Shown: in pieces, positions 37,730 through 46,053 of the stretch | Layout of the letters: each line of letters starts with the position of its first letter | How positions within the stretch are numbered: the first letter of the stretch is position 1 | Assembly: GCF_003852535.1 (NCBI RefSeq) | Contig: NZ_QAJP01000006.1 | Coordinates: forward strand, 25,503-89,502 | Direction: 5' to 3' | Source of the DNA: Herminiimonas sp. KBW02 | GTDB taxonomy: Bacteria > Pseudomonadota > Gammaproteobacteria > Burkholderiales > Burkholderiaceae_D | DNA: 64,000 nucleotides | Made by a program: the position numbers and the translations under genes | Notes under the pieces: model-generated | The model's input: only the letters and a program-made list of their open reading frames with translations | What the model was told of the DNA's origin: nothing | Database searches by the model: none

Positions 37730-39889
37730 TTAGAATCGGACTGTCACTCCGCTGTATATCGAGAAGCCATCGCCTGGATAGAAGTTGGCTGAATCAAGTC
37801 CTCTGGCGTTGTCTGTTGTATTGGCGGCAGCAGCGTAATGTTTATCGCCGAGATTGCGGAAGTCGAGATACGCTTTCCATTTTTTCCCTGGCTCTTCATA
37901 GCCAAACTTGGCGCCCCAGATCACTGCAGATGGCGCTTTGAGGGTATTCGCGTAATCGACGTAGTAACCGGACATGGCACGGGCGTTCACACCTGAGTAG
38001 AAGCCGCCGGCTTGCTGGAACAGCAACTCGCCTTGATATACATGGCGCGGCAAACTAGGTAATTCATTTGTGCCGTAGCGCTGATCGTTGCGATAGTAAA
38101 AATCATTGAAGGTATAAGCCTGACGATAGCTCAGGCGATCCCCATTATTGTTACGCCACAGTTTCGACGTGAGTGCTGCCTCTATACCCTGGTGAATAGT
38201 TTTGCTGGCATTGGTATTGGCAATCAATGCCGGGGTAGCGCCCACTGCCGGACTGGCTATCGAAGTCAGCAACTCATCACTGACATAAGAACGGTAGAGG
38301 GTTACGCTTCCTTCGTGTTTTTCGTTAGCGGCACGCAAACCGATTTCTGCCGTATTCGCCTTTTGTGGTCGCAGTGGTCTTACGTAAGAAACACCGGTAC
38401 TTGCCATCTGCCAGGTAACCGGCGGATCAATTGAGCGCGATACGTTACCGAACAATTGCACGGTCGGCGTAGCCTGAAACAGGAAGCCCAGGCGCGGCGC
38501 CAGGGAGCGATCGGTGTAATCCACGGCACGCGGAAATGGCAACGCGCTGGCAGGCAAAGTCGAACGTTCAATACGCACATTACGTCCGACCTCAATCAGC
38601 GAGAGTCCGCTGGATAGCGTGAACTGATCGCTTAAATGCAGCGCATTACTGACAGACAATACGGTGTCGCGCGAACCACTGTACTTGGTGTACTGCCGCT
38701 CGCTGGTGTGTACACCATTCACCTGGTTGTAGCCCGTCACGTCGCCATCCAGCAGACGGGTGTCACTAAAACTGACGGTGGTATCGCTCAGTTTTCCAAA
38801 CAAGGTATCGCCGGTACGTAAATATCTCAGCGACGTGGTGAAGTCCTTGGAACGCCAGATGCCAGGCTGATCGGAATATATCCAGCCGTTATCCAGCGGG
38901 TAGTCGTTGTAAGCAAAGCCGAGTTCAAACTTTGACTTGTCATCCAGCGTGAGTGTGGTCTTGCTGGTGACAAAAGTGGTACCACCCTTGCGTCGAGCCG
39001 ACGCAATGGAAGTGCTGTTGCGTGGATCAGCCCTCAGTTGTGCCAGGGTCAGTGTGCTGCCGTTTCTTAATTCTTCGCCACGGTGACGGATTATCAGACG
39101 CGTCTCCAGACGATCACTGAATTTATGTCCCAGATTAAAAATGTAATCTTCGCCGGTATTCGGGCTATTACGCTGGAAGCCGTCGCGCTGATTGTGCGCA
39201 TATTGCAGGAAATAATCGGTATCACCAGAAGCCGATACACCACCGGTGCTGGCCTGATATTTGCGATAACCAAAACTGCCGGCTTCCACACTCACCACAT
39301 TACCTGGCGAACTACGTCCGGTATGGGTGACAAAATTAATCGCACCACCCAATGACAAGGCCGAGTATGCGAATGCATTGGAGCCATTCAGAATCTCGGT
39401 GTAATCAACGCCGGACAGCGTCAGAAAATCTTCCTGCGTCCCGCCCGGTCCGGTGATCGGCAAACCATCAAACAGATACTTAATACCTAGCGAGTAGCCC
39501 TGATAAAAAGCGTTCAGGCCGGAGCCGCGTATCGAAATCTTATTCGCACCTGTGCCACTGGTCGCCGCTGCAAACACGCCCGGCTGATACGCCAGCACAT
39601 CTTCGGCATTCTGTGCACGACCACGCTCCACATCGGCGTTGTTCACCACACTTGCGGTGCCGGCAACATTCTTCAGTCGTTCTTTCGCCTTCTCTGCATC
39701 CTTCAATGCTTTGGCTTTGATGACTACGGTTTCCTCTACCTGCGGTGCAGCTTCCTGCGCGCCAGCGATGCCACCGGACAGGCATAATGCAGCACCGACG
39801 CCGAGCGTGCGCAGCAAGGCTGCACGGGTAGTCGTTGTCGCGTTCATTTGCAGTGCATTACGCTGCATCCAGCTCACCTTCTTTTTCAC
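37730..39889 (-). CDS. TonB-dependent outer-membrane receptor 3
   Basis: A 719-aa receptor. Signal peptide ends GGIAGAQ, TonB-box-like EETVVIKAK, plug with AEDVLAYQPGVFAAATSG and KISIRGSGL, and a barrel ending in VTVRF. The proposed GTG start at 39889 has the same GGGAG, 8-base spacer and lysine-rich beginning as receptor 2. It overlaps the ATPase gene by 32 bp, which implies coupling. It shares the QAYTFNDFYY and LDFRNLGDK blocks with its paralogues but has diverged most in the barrel. Confidence 0.91.
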   Translation of the reverse strand: MKKKVSWMQRNALQMNATTTTRAALLRTLGVGAALCLSGGIAGAQEAAPQVEETVVIKAKALKDAEKAKERLKNVAGTASVVNNADVERGRAQNAEDVLAYQPGVFAAATSGTGANKISIRGSGLNAFYQGYSLGIKYLFDGLPITGPGGTQEDFLTLSGVDYTEILNGSNAFAYSALSLGGAINFVTHTGRSSPGNVVSVEAGSFGYRKYQASTGGVSASGDTDYFLQYAHNQRDGFQRNSPNTGEDYIFNLGHKFSDRLETRLIIRHRGEELRNGSTLTLAQLRADPRNSTSIASARRKGGTTFVTSKTTLTLDDKSKFELGFAYNDYPLDNGWIYSDQPGIWRSKDFTTSLRYLRTGDTLFGKLSDTTVSFSDTRLLDGDVTGYNQVNGVHTSERQYTKYSGSRDTVLSVSNALHLSDQFTLSSGLSLIEVGRNVRIERSTLPASALPFPRAVDYTDRSLAPRLGFLFQATPTVQLFGNVSRSIDPPVTWQMASTGVSYVRPLRPQKANTAEIGLRAANEKHEGSVTLYRSYVSDELLTSIASPAVGATPALIANTNASKTIHQGIEAALTSKLWRNNNGDRLSYRQAYTFNDFYYRNDQRYGTNELPSLPRHVYQGELLFQQAGGFYSGVNARAMSGYYVDYANTLKAPSAVIWGAKFGYEEPGKKWKAYLDFRNLGDKHYAAAANTTDNARGLDSANFYPGDGFSIYSGVTVRF

Positions 39890-41597
39890 TTTCCCTACTC
39901 CCGATATCAGTTGACTCAACTACGCGCTTTCTTTTTCCCAGCTGCGGAATGGCACTCAGCAACGCTTGCGTATATACGTGCTGCGGATTTTCAAATACCT
40001 CACGGACCCCACCTGACTCGACCACGATGCCGTCCTTCATCACCAGAATCCGGTCGCTGACGCGGTAGATGACGCCGAGGTCATGTGAGATAAAAAGACA
40101 GGACAGGCCGAGGCGATCTTTCAGGTCGATCAGCAGATCAAGAATTTGTGCCTGCACCGATACGTCGAGTGCAGAGACCGGTTCATCGCAAATCAGCACT
40201 TCCGGTTCCGGTGCCAGTGCACGCGCGATGGCTATGCGCTGGCGTTGACCGCCGGATAATTCGATAGGACGGCGTTGCAGGAAGCTCTGATCCAGTCGCA
40301 CCAGATGCAACAATTCAATCGCGCGTGCACGCTTTTCCGTGGCGTTGGTATAACCAGCGACGCCCAGTGCCTCGAATAGCACCCGCTCCACCGTATAGCG
40401 CGGATCGAATGAACTGAGCGGATCCTGGAATACGACCTGTATGCGTTTGCGCTCTGCGCGTTGCTGCGCATCGCTGAGTTCACTCCAGACCTGATCACGC
40501 AAACGGACGTTGCCGACGTTCGGTGTTTCGAGTCCCAGCACCATGCGCGTCAGCGTCGTCTTGCCGGACCCGGATTCACCAACAATGCCAACGGTTTCGC
40601 CCTTGCGTAATGCAAACGACACTTCCGATACCGCCACGCGACGTGATCCATCCGGCGCGAAGAAAACCTTGGTCAGGTTGTTCACCTCTACCGCAATCGG
40701 ATTGGTATTGATCACACCCGGCGGCAGCTCGGTCGGCAAAGCAGCGAGATGGCCATCATCGGTCACCGCAATTTTTTGGCGCACCGGGCCACGCTTCTGT
40801 ACTGATGACACGGCCGACAACAGGGATTTTGTATATGGATGTTGCGGATCATGCAGAATTGCATCCAGCGGCCCCTGCTCGACAATCTCGCCATGCCACA
40901 TCACGGCAACCCGGTCAGCCAGGCGCGACACGACAGCAAAATCATGGCTTACCACCAGCATGGCCTTGTCAGGGGTACGCAAGGATTCGAGCAAATCCAG
41001 TACCTGCGCCTGCACCGCGGCATCCAGTGCCGTGGTTGGCTCATCCGCAATCAGGAGTTCAGGATTGCACGCAATCGCAGAAGCAATCAGTGCGCGCTGG
41101 CGCAAGCCGCCAGAGAGTTGATGCGGATATTGCAGCAAACGGGTTTCAGGTTCAGGGATGCCAACAGAGCGCAACAAGGCGATTACTTTTTCATCACGCT
41201 CCTGTTTGGTCCATTTGCCGTGCAGCTTGAGTGGTTCAGCCACTTCAGCGCCAACCGTACGTAACGGATCCAAAGAACCCAGTGCATCCTGCATCACGAA
41301 GCCGATACGACGGCCACGTATATCGCGCCAGGTACGTTCGTTAAACTTGCGTAAATCATCACCGTCAAAACTCAGGCGATCTGCCTGCAAGGTGCTGCGA
41401 TGTCCGGTCAGGCCGACCAGCGTACGCGAAGTAACGCTTTTGCCGGAGCCGGATTCACCGACCAGGGCCAGGCATTCGCCACGGTGCAAGGCAAATGAAA
41501 TACCTTTGATGATAGCGGGACCGCCATGACCAAAATGGACATGCAGGTTCTCAACTTCAACCAAAGGCCGGCGCCCGTTTTCCAGCTGGCTGGTCAT
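39858..41597 (-). CDS. Peptide/nickel-type ABC transporter double ATPase (DppD-DppF fusion)
   Basis: A 579-aa protein with two complete ATPase domains, like YejF/GsiA. Domain 1: Walker A GESGSGKSVTSR, signature LSGGLRQRALIASA, Walker B LLIADEPTTALD. Domain 2: Walker A GESGSGKTTLTR, signature LSGGQRQRIAIARAL, Walker B VLICDEPVSALD. An oligopeptide-transporter C-terminal motif follows each domain. It overlaps the DppC-like permease by 4 bp. GsiA, a related fusion, drives glutathione import, which fits a sulfur context but is not proof. Confidence 0.93.
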   Translation of the reverse strand: MTSQLENGRRPLVEVENLHVHFGHGGPAIIKGISFALHRGECLALVGESGSGKSVTSRTLVGLTGHRSTLQADRLSFDGDDLRKFNERTWRDIRGRRIGFVMQDALGSLDPLRTVGAEVAEPLKLHGKWTKQERDEKVIALLRSVGIPEPETRLLQYPHQLSGGLRQRALIASAIACNPELLIADEPTTALDAAVQAQVLDLLESLRTPDKAMLVVSHDFAVVSRLADRVAVMWHGEIVEQGPLDAILHDPQHPYTKSLLSAVSSVQKRGPVRQKIAVTDDGHLAALPTELPPGVINTNPIAVEVNNLTKVFFAPDGSRRVAVSEVSFALRKGETVGIVGESGSGKTTLTRMVLGLETPNVGNVRLRDQVWSELSDAQQRAERKRIQVVFQDPLSSFDPRYTVERVLFEALGVAGYTNATEKRARAIELLHLVRLDQSFLQRRPIELSGGQRQRIAIARALAPEPEVLICDEPVSALDVSVQAQILDLLIDLKDRLGLSCLFISHDLGVIYRVSDRILVMKDGIVVESGGVREVFENPQHVYTQALLSAIPQLGKRKRVVESTDIGSRESEKEGELDAA

Positions 41598-42505
41598 GCG
41601 CGCTTGCCTTCGCTGCGCAGCAATAATTCACGGCCCAGTGCAGTGATCGAAACCACCGTCAGGGTGACAGCAACGCCGGGCGCGGCTACCAGCCACCACG
41701 CGTTCGACAGAAAATTACGGCCGACTGACAGCATGGAGCCCCACTCAGGCGAAGGCGGCGGCGCACCGAAACCGAGGAAGCTCAATGCAGCACCGGCAGC
41801 AATCTTGCCGCCTATGCCTATGGTTGCCAGGATCAGGATGGGTTTGATTGCATTCGGCAATACGTGACGGATGATCACGGTGGAGCGACGCAAACCCAGC
41901 GTCACAGCCGCTTCCACATACTGCGCATTACGTACGATATGCGTCTGGGCACGCACCATACGGGCATAACGCGGCACGCTCGCGACACCAACCGCGATCA
42001 CAGCATTGACCAGGCCCTGGCCCCAGAAAGTGATAATGACCAGCGCCAGCAACAAATCCGGGAAAGCCAGCAATACATCAATCAGACGCATCAGAAAATT
42101 ATCGACGATGCGATGACCCAGGCCGGCAAACAGCCCGACCGCGATACCGATGCTCAAGCCAATTGCCGTCGCAGCCAAACCCATAAGCAATGAAGGTTGC
42201 ACGCCATAGATCAGGCGCGTCCAGACATCACGTCCGTTTTCATCGGTACCCAGCCAGTGCACAGCGCTCGGAGCACGGAAGGCTTCGCGTGCAGAAGCGG
42301 CCAGCGGATCATTCGATGTCAGCAACGCCGGATGCAGTGCCGCCACCACCAGAAACAATACAAACAATGCAGCCAGCACCAGACCCGGACGCAACTTGCG
42401 CCAGTCACCCAGGCGCAGTGGGAATCGGGAGCTGTGCGCGACCGATGGCGCCAGCGTAGCGCCGAAATCAGGCGCTTCCAGTTGAACGGTTGATCCAGTA
42501 GTCAT
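41594..42505 (-). CDS. Peptide/nickel-type ABC transporter permease (DppC-like)
   Basis: A 303-aa inner-membrane permease. A long cytoplasmic N-terminus is followed by TM1 (LVLAALFVLFLVVAALHP), the HWLGTDENGRDVWTRLIYG block that marks DppC/OppC proteins, and five more TM helices. Its EAA loop is in EAAVTLGLRRSTVIIRHVLP. Start: ATG after GAGG. It lies between the monooxygenase and ATPase genes and pairs functionally with the DppB-like permease at 30.4 kb. Confidence 0.92.
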   Translation of the reverse strand: MTTGSTVQLEAPDFGATLAPSVAHSSRFPLRLGDWRKLRPGLVLAALFVLFLVVAALHPALLTSNDPLAASAREAFRAPSAVHWLGTDENGRDVWTRLIYGVQPSLLMGLAATAIGLSIGIAVGLFAGLGHRIVDNFLMRLIDVLLAFPDLLLALVIITFWGQGLVNAVIAVGVASVPRYARMVRAQTHIVRNAQYVEAAVTLGLRRSTVIIRHVLPNAIKPILILATIGIGGKIAAGAALSFLGFGAPPPSPEWGSMLSVGRNFLSNAWWLVAAPGVAVTLTVVSITALGRELLLRSEGKRA

Positions 42506-42585
42506 TGCAGGTAAACCTCGATGGCTGTATTAAATTGCGGTAAGTAATCAGGGGGGCTTGCATGCACTTGCATGCGACAAAAAGG

Positions 42586-43971
42586 TCAGACGGCGAGCAA
42601 GCGCTCACAGTCTTCTTCCTCTTCGTACTGGCTTTTCGGGCGCGACAGGCCGAGGTGGTGGCGCAAGGTAGTACCGGTGTATTCGGTACGGAAGATGCCG
42701 CGTCGACGCAAGAGGGGTACTACTTCATCGACAAAAATTTCAGCGCCGGAAGGAAACATATCCGGCATGATGTTGAAGCCATCTGCCGCACCGGATTTGA
42801 ACCATTCTTCCAGCGTGTCAGCGATTTGTTCCGGCGTACCAACCGCGAGGCGATGGCCGCTGCGTATGCGTTTGGATAATTGGCGTACGGTCAGGTTTTC
42901 GCGTCGGGCCAGATTGATTTGCGCTTCGAAGAAACCATGTGAACCACCACCCAGTGCACGGGTATTCGCATCCCGTTGTGTTGCGCGCACATCAATGATG
43001 CGATCCCACGGCAACGGCGCATCAAGATCGAGATCAGAGACAGCAATGCCGATACGTGCCGCGATTTGACCAGCCAGACCGAGCTCCCCCTGATAGCTAT
43101 CGAGCTCATCGCAACGTGCATGTGCTTCTGCTTCAGTGCTGCCAATCACGGTAGACAAGCCGGGCATGATCTTCAATGAATCCGGATCGCGGCCCCATGC
43201 ACGTGCGCGATTACGCATCTCTGCATAAAAGGCTTGCCCATCTTCCAATGTAGTTTGAGTCGTGAAGATCGCATCGGCATAACGTGAGCCGACGGACTTT
43301 CCGCCCTCCGAGGAACCGGCTTGCACCAGTACCGGACGCCCTTGCGGCGTACGCCTTACATTCAGCGGACCGCGTACCGAGAAGTGCTCGCCTGCGTGAT
43401 CTATCGTGTGTACCTTCTTCGCATCAGCGAATACACCGTTCTTCCAGTCATTGATGACGGCATCGTCTTCCCAGCTATCCCATAACTTGATGGCGATATC
43501 GAGAAACTCCGCTGCACGACCATAGCGGTCATGATGCAAAGGTGCGCCAGTGAGTCCGAAATTCTGCGCTGCAATGTCACCTGCAGTAGTCACGACATTC
43601 CACGCTGCACGACCGCCGCTGATGTGATCAAGCGATGCAATACGACGCGCCAGATTGTAGGGATCGTTATATGTCGTCGAAGCGGTAGCAATCACGCCTA
43701 TGTACTTTGTCGCCAGAGCAACGGCCGTCAGCAGCACGGTAGGTTCGAGGCCTCCGACCGGATTGTTGGCAACGTTACCGTTCAGTGCCGGGCCATCTGC
43801 CAGAAAGATCGCGTCCAGCGTGCCGCGTTCCGAGATACGTGCAATGTTTTGAAAGTACTCAACACCGAGCAGGGAACTGCTGGGCACTTCGGCCAAACGC
43901 CAGGCAGCCCCGTGCCCCCCCAGCCCGAGGATGTTCATACCTATGCTCATTTGACGCGGTGGCGATGCCAT
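42586..43971 (-). CDS. FMNH2-dependent monooxygenase, NtaA/SnaA/DszA family
   Basis: A 461-aa bacterial-luciferase-like TIM-barrel monooxygenase that uses reduced FMN supplied by a separate reductase. The family blocks are LDAIFLADGPAL, ASTTYNDPYNLARRIASLDH, SGGRAAWNVVTTAGD and RPVLVQAGSSEGGK. Relatives cleave nitrilotriacetate, EDTA, dibenzothiophene sulfone or alkylsulfones. The start at 43971 (MASPPRQM) has AAGGA at proper spacing, while the ATG two codons upstream is too close to it. It is the first gene of the long minus-strand run and divergent from the CysB-type gene. Confidence 0.9.
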   Translation of the reverse strand: MASPPRQMSIGMNILGLGGHGAAWRLAEVPSSSLLGVEYFQNIARISERGTLDAIFLADGPALNGNVANNPVGGLEPTVLLTAVALATKYIGVIATASTTYNDPYNLARRIASLDHISGGRAAWNVVTTAGDIAAQNFGLTGAPLHHDRYGRAAEFLDIAIKLWDSWEDDAVINDWKNGVFADAKKVHTIDHAGEHFSVRGPLNVRRTPQGRPVLVQAGSSEGGKSVGSRYADAIFTTQTTLEDGQAFYAEMRNRARAWGRDPDSLKIMPGLSTVIGSTEAEAHARCDELDSYQGELGLAGQIAARIGIAVSDLDLDAPLPWDRIIDVRATQRDANTRALGGGSHGFFEAQINLARRENLTVRQLSKRIRSGHRLAVGTPEQIADTLEEWFKSGAADGFNIMPDMFPSGAEIFVDEVVPLLRRRGIFRTEYTGTTLRHHLGLSRPKSQYEEEEDCERLLAV

Positions 43972-44644
43972 TTCCATTCCTTATCGATACTCTGTCTGGC
44001 GATATACGAACTGCACAGACGATTAATTTTTTTGAGAAGTTACCGCCTTCAATGCGTCGTCACAAACAATAAAAAATTCGATCTTTAGCAGAAGTTTGGA
44101 TATATCGTTTGATATCCGGAACACATCTGCAAGCACGTTTACTGACGGCGGACAAAAAGAAACCCGCTAACCTTGCGGCGCGGGTTAAGTCCAATCTTGA
44201 GAGGTATTGGAGGAGGATGCGTCTGCATCTTAAGCGGCAATTTTCACCTGGCCAACGAAGCATTTCGTGCTTACAAATGCGATACAGGCATATCAAACTT
44301 CAGATATCCATATACGGACAAATTCGTTGCCACACGCAGCCTGCTATTTCTATGATTAGCACAAGCTGACAGCAATCCATAGCAGCACCTACCGCGAGCA
44401 TGACACCCGTGCATTAGCCAGGCACATGCGAATACTGCATATCCTTAACGCAGGAAAAAATATTCAAATCATTTTTAATTGGTTCATATATCAGGCACAG
44501 CTCGTTATGCTAAAAATTCAGGCATGCCTTACTTGTCAGCCGCAAATAGATTATCGATAACAGCAGCACAAAATAAAAAGCGCATCCTTGCACCAGACTC
44601 AGTCCGGGCAGGGACAGCCATCAGTATTAAAAGGGAAAGAGTCC
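43972..44644. other. 673-bp divergent upstream region, monooxygenase / CysB-type regulator
   Basis: No convincing gene is present. The stretch near 44000-44120 is AT-rich and should hold the promoter of the minus-strand run. The stretch near 44440-44620 is AT-rich and should hold that of the regulator. A minus-strand intrinsic terminator lies at 44153-44186. CysB-family regulators bind long AT-rich sites without a strict consensus, so no operator is called. Confidence 0.5.
44153..44186 (-). terminator. Minus-strand intrinsic terminator with no gene upstream
   Basis: On the minus strand a perfect 7-bp stem AACCCGC/GCGGGTT with a 12-base loop is followed by TCTTTTTG. It lies about 180 bp before the monooxygenase start and downstream of no recognisable gene. 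It could end a small RNA or act as an attenuator in the leader of the monooxygenase run. Confidence 0.65.
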
Positions 44645-45559
44645 ATGAATTTTCAGCAATTACGATTCGTACGCGAAGCGATACGCAACAATCTCAATCT
44701 CACTGAGGTTGCTGCCGTCCTGTATACATCGCAATCAGGTGTGAGCAAACAGATCAAGGATCTGGAAGATGAACTGGGTATAGACCTCTTCGTACGCTCC
44801 GGCAAGCGACTCACATCGGTTACCCGTGCCGGTGACGGTGCAGTGGAAATCGTCAAGCGCATCCTGCTGGAAACAGAAAACCTGCGTCGCTATGCCAGCC
44901 AGTATTCAGGCGTGGATACTGGCCAGCTCATCATCGCCGCCACCCATACCCAGGCCCGCTACACGCTGCCGCGCGTAGTCGAGCAATTCAACAACGAATT
45001 CCCTAAGGTCAAACTGGAACTGCATCAGGGTACGCCCAACCAGGTTGCCGCCATGATCAGCAATGGTGAAGCCGACATCGGCATCGCCAGCGAAGTACTC
45101 GACCAGTCGCCGGACATCCTGGCTTACCCATGCTTCTCCTGGAATCATCAGGTCATCGTGCCGCAGGATCATCCGCTGGTGAAGAAAGCGCCAGTGACGC
45201 TGCAAGACATTGCCGAATATCCGCTCATCACCTACAACCCGCAGTTCACCGGACGCAAGTGCGTGGACGCGGCATTCAGCCAGGCCGGGCTGGTACCGGA
45301 CTTCCGCCTGACAGCGATGGATGCCGATGTCATCAAGACCTACGTCGAACGCGGTCTCGGTGTCGGCATCGTGGCCGAAATGGCGCTCGATGGGATAGAG
45401 AAAAGCGGCCTGACTGTACTGGAAACAGAAGGCACATTGTTTGGTTCCTGCACCACCTTGGTTGCGGTACGCAACGGTACGTTCCTGCCCTCGTTTGCTT
45501 ATCGCTTCCTCGAAACGTTTGCTCCTAATCTTCGACTGGAAGACCTGAAAAGCGCTTAA
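44645..45559 (+). CDS. LysR-type regulator of the CysB/Cbl/SsuR group
   Basis: A 304-aa transcription regulator. It begins MNFQQLRFVREAIRNNLNLT with the winged helix-turn-helix (about 4-60, TSQSGVSKQIKDLEDELG). The effector domain has the CysB-group blocks ATHTQARYTLPRVVEQF (about 98-114) and DADVIKTYVERGLGVGI. The close match to CysB, Cbl and SsuR indicates control of sulfur-starvation genes, with O-acetylserine or adenylyl sulfate as family effectors. The start is set by AAAGGGAAAGAG upstream of the ATG. It is divergent from the monooxygenase run and upstream of rhodanese/permease genes, which are its likely targets. Confidence 0.92.
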   Translation: MNFQQLRFVREAIRNNLNLTEVAAVLYTSQSGVSKQIKDLEDELGIDLFVRSGKRLTSVTRAGDGAVEIVKRILLETENLRRYASQYSGVDTGQLIIAATHTQARYTLPRVVEQFNNEFPKVKLELHQGTPNQVAAMISNGEADIGIASEVLDQSPDILAYPCFSWNHQVIVPQDHPLVKKAPVTLQDIAEYPLITYNPQFTGRKCVDAAFSQAGLVPDFRLTAMDADVIKTYVERGLGVGIVAEMALDGIEKSGLTVLETEGTLFGSCTTLVAVRNGTFLPSFAYRFLETFAPNLRLEDLKSA

Positions 45560-45611
45560 AGCGCGACTACGTTCGCCCTTAAAGGCGGTGGATGTTATCC
45601 ACTGTGAAGAT

Positions 45612-45785
45612 GCCGTTTGTGCGGGACAGAAAATGGAAAAAGAAGTGGACGTTGTTTGAGGTGTAGCAGGGAATTCGCGGAACACTGTCCGCGCCTGCGT
45701 AACGGTATCCGCTTGCAAGCGGATATGCGCCCTGCAAGGGCAGCGAGTTTCGTCCACTTCCCATTTTTGTCTTGCACAAACAGGC
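45612..45785. repeat. MITE-like element with about 35-40 bp imperfect terminal inverted repeats
   Basis: The left arm (45612-45651) and the right arm (45751-45785, reverse complement) share GCC, GTTTGTGC, GACA, AAAATGG and GAAGTGGACG with small gaps. The 99-bp core adds CGCGGA/TCCGCG (six-bp stem) and a perfect 18-bp palindrome ATCCGCTTG/CAAGCGGAT. No transposase gene or clear target duplication is seen. It is probably a non-autonomous mobile or dispersed intergenic repeat. Confidence 0.6.
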
Positions 45786-45824
45786 CCCCCGCAGGGGCAG
45801 CGGCGCCGTGGTCGCCTTCTTTTG

Positions 45825-45873
45825 CTTACTTTTCTTGGCGAAGCAAGATAAGTGAGTGGCCGCCGGGCCACTC
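45825..45873. repeat. Adjacent palindromic repeat unit
   Basis: Two hairpins follow the MITE-like element: CTTACTTTTCTTG pairs with CAAGATAAGTGAG (11 of 13 plus a wobble, 45825-45837 and 45844-45856), and GAGTGGCC/GGCCACTC is perfect with loop GCCG (45854-45873). They resemble the palindromic intergenic sequences common in this bacterial group. They may belong to the same repeat as the preceding element or act as a terminator. The remainder to 46053 holds a 12-bp palindrome AATATCGATATT at 45961 and presumably the rhodanese promoter. Confidence 0.5.
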
Positions 45874-46053
45874 CCGGCAACCCACTTCTCCACGAAGAAA
45901 ACCCCCATCAAACTTCCAACGAACCAGATTTAACACCTGTTTCTTCACATGCATTTTCTGAATATCGATATTGAAAAAGCTTCGTTGTTCGTCAGCAATC
46001 TCTTCGGTAATGTGAGTACGTAACGCTTTCTTAACAAACCGAGGAGAATCAAA

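Noticed and set aside
33152..39889. The receptor cluster as a siderophore locus
   Set aside because: No siderophore synthesis, esterase, Fur-box-like site or FecR/sigma pair is seen. Sulfur-type neighbours and the CysB-type regulator fit better, although iron-chelate ligands cannot be excluded.
44906..45880. Minus-strand frame of 324 codons over the CysB-type gene and the repeat element
   Set aside because: It is antisense to a clear LysR-type gene and its start lies inside the palindromic repeat. Its sequence is repeat-derived.
45579..45961. Overlapping short frames in both strands within the repeat region
   Set aside because: They are products of the inverted-repeat DNA, with no ribosome-binding site and no protein family.
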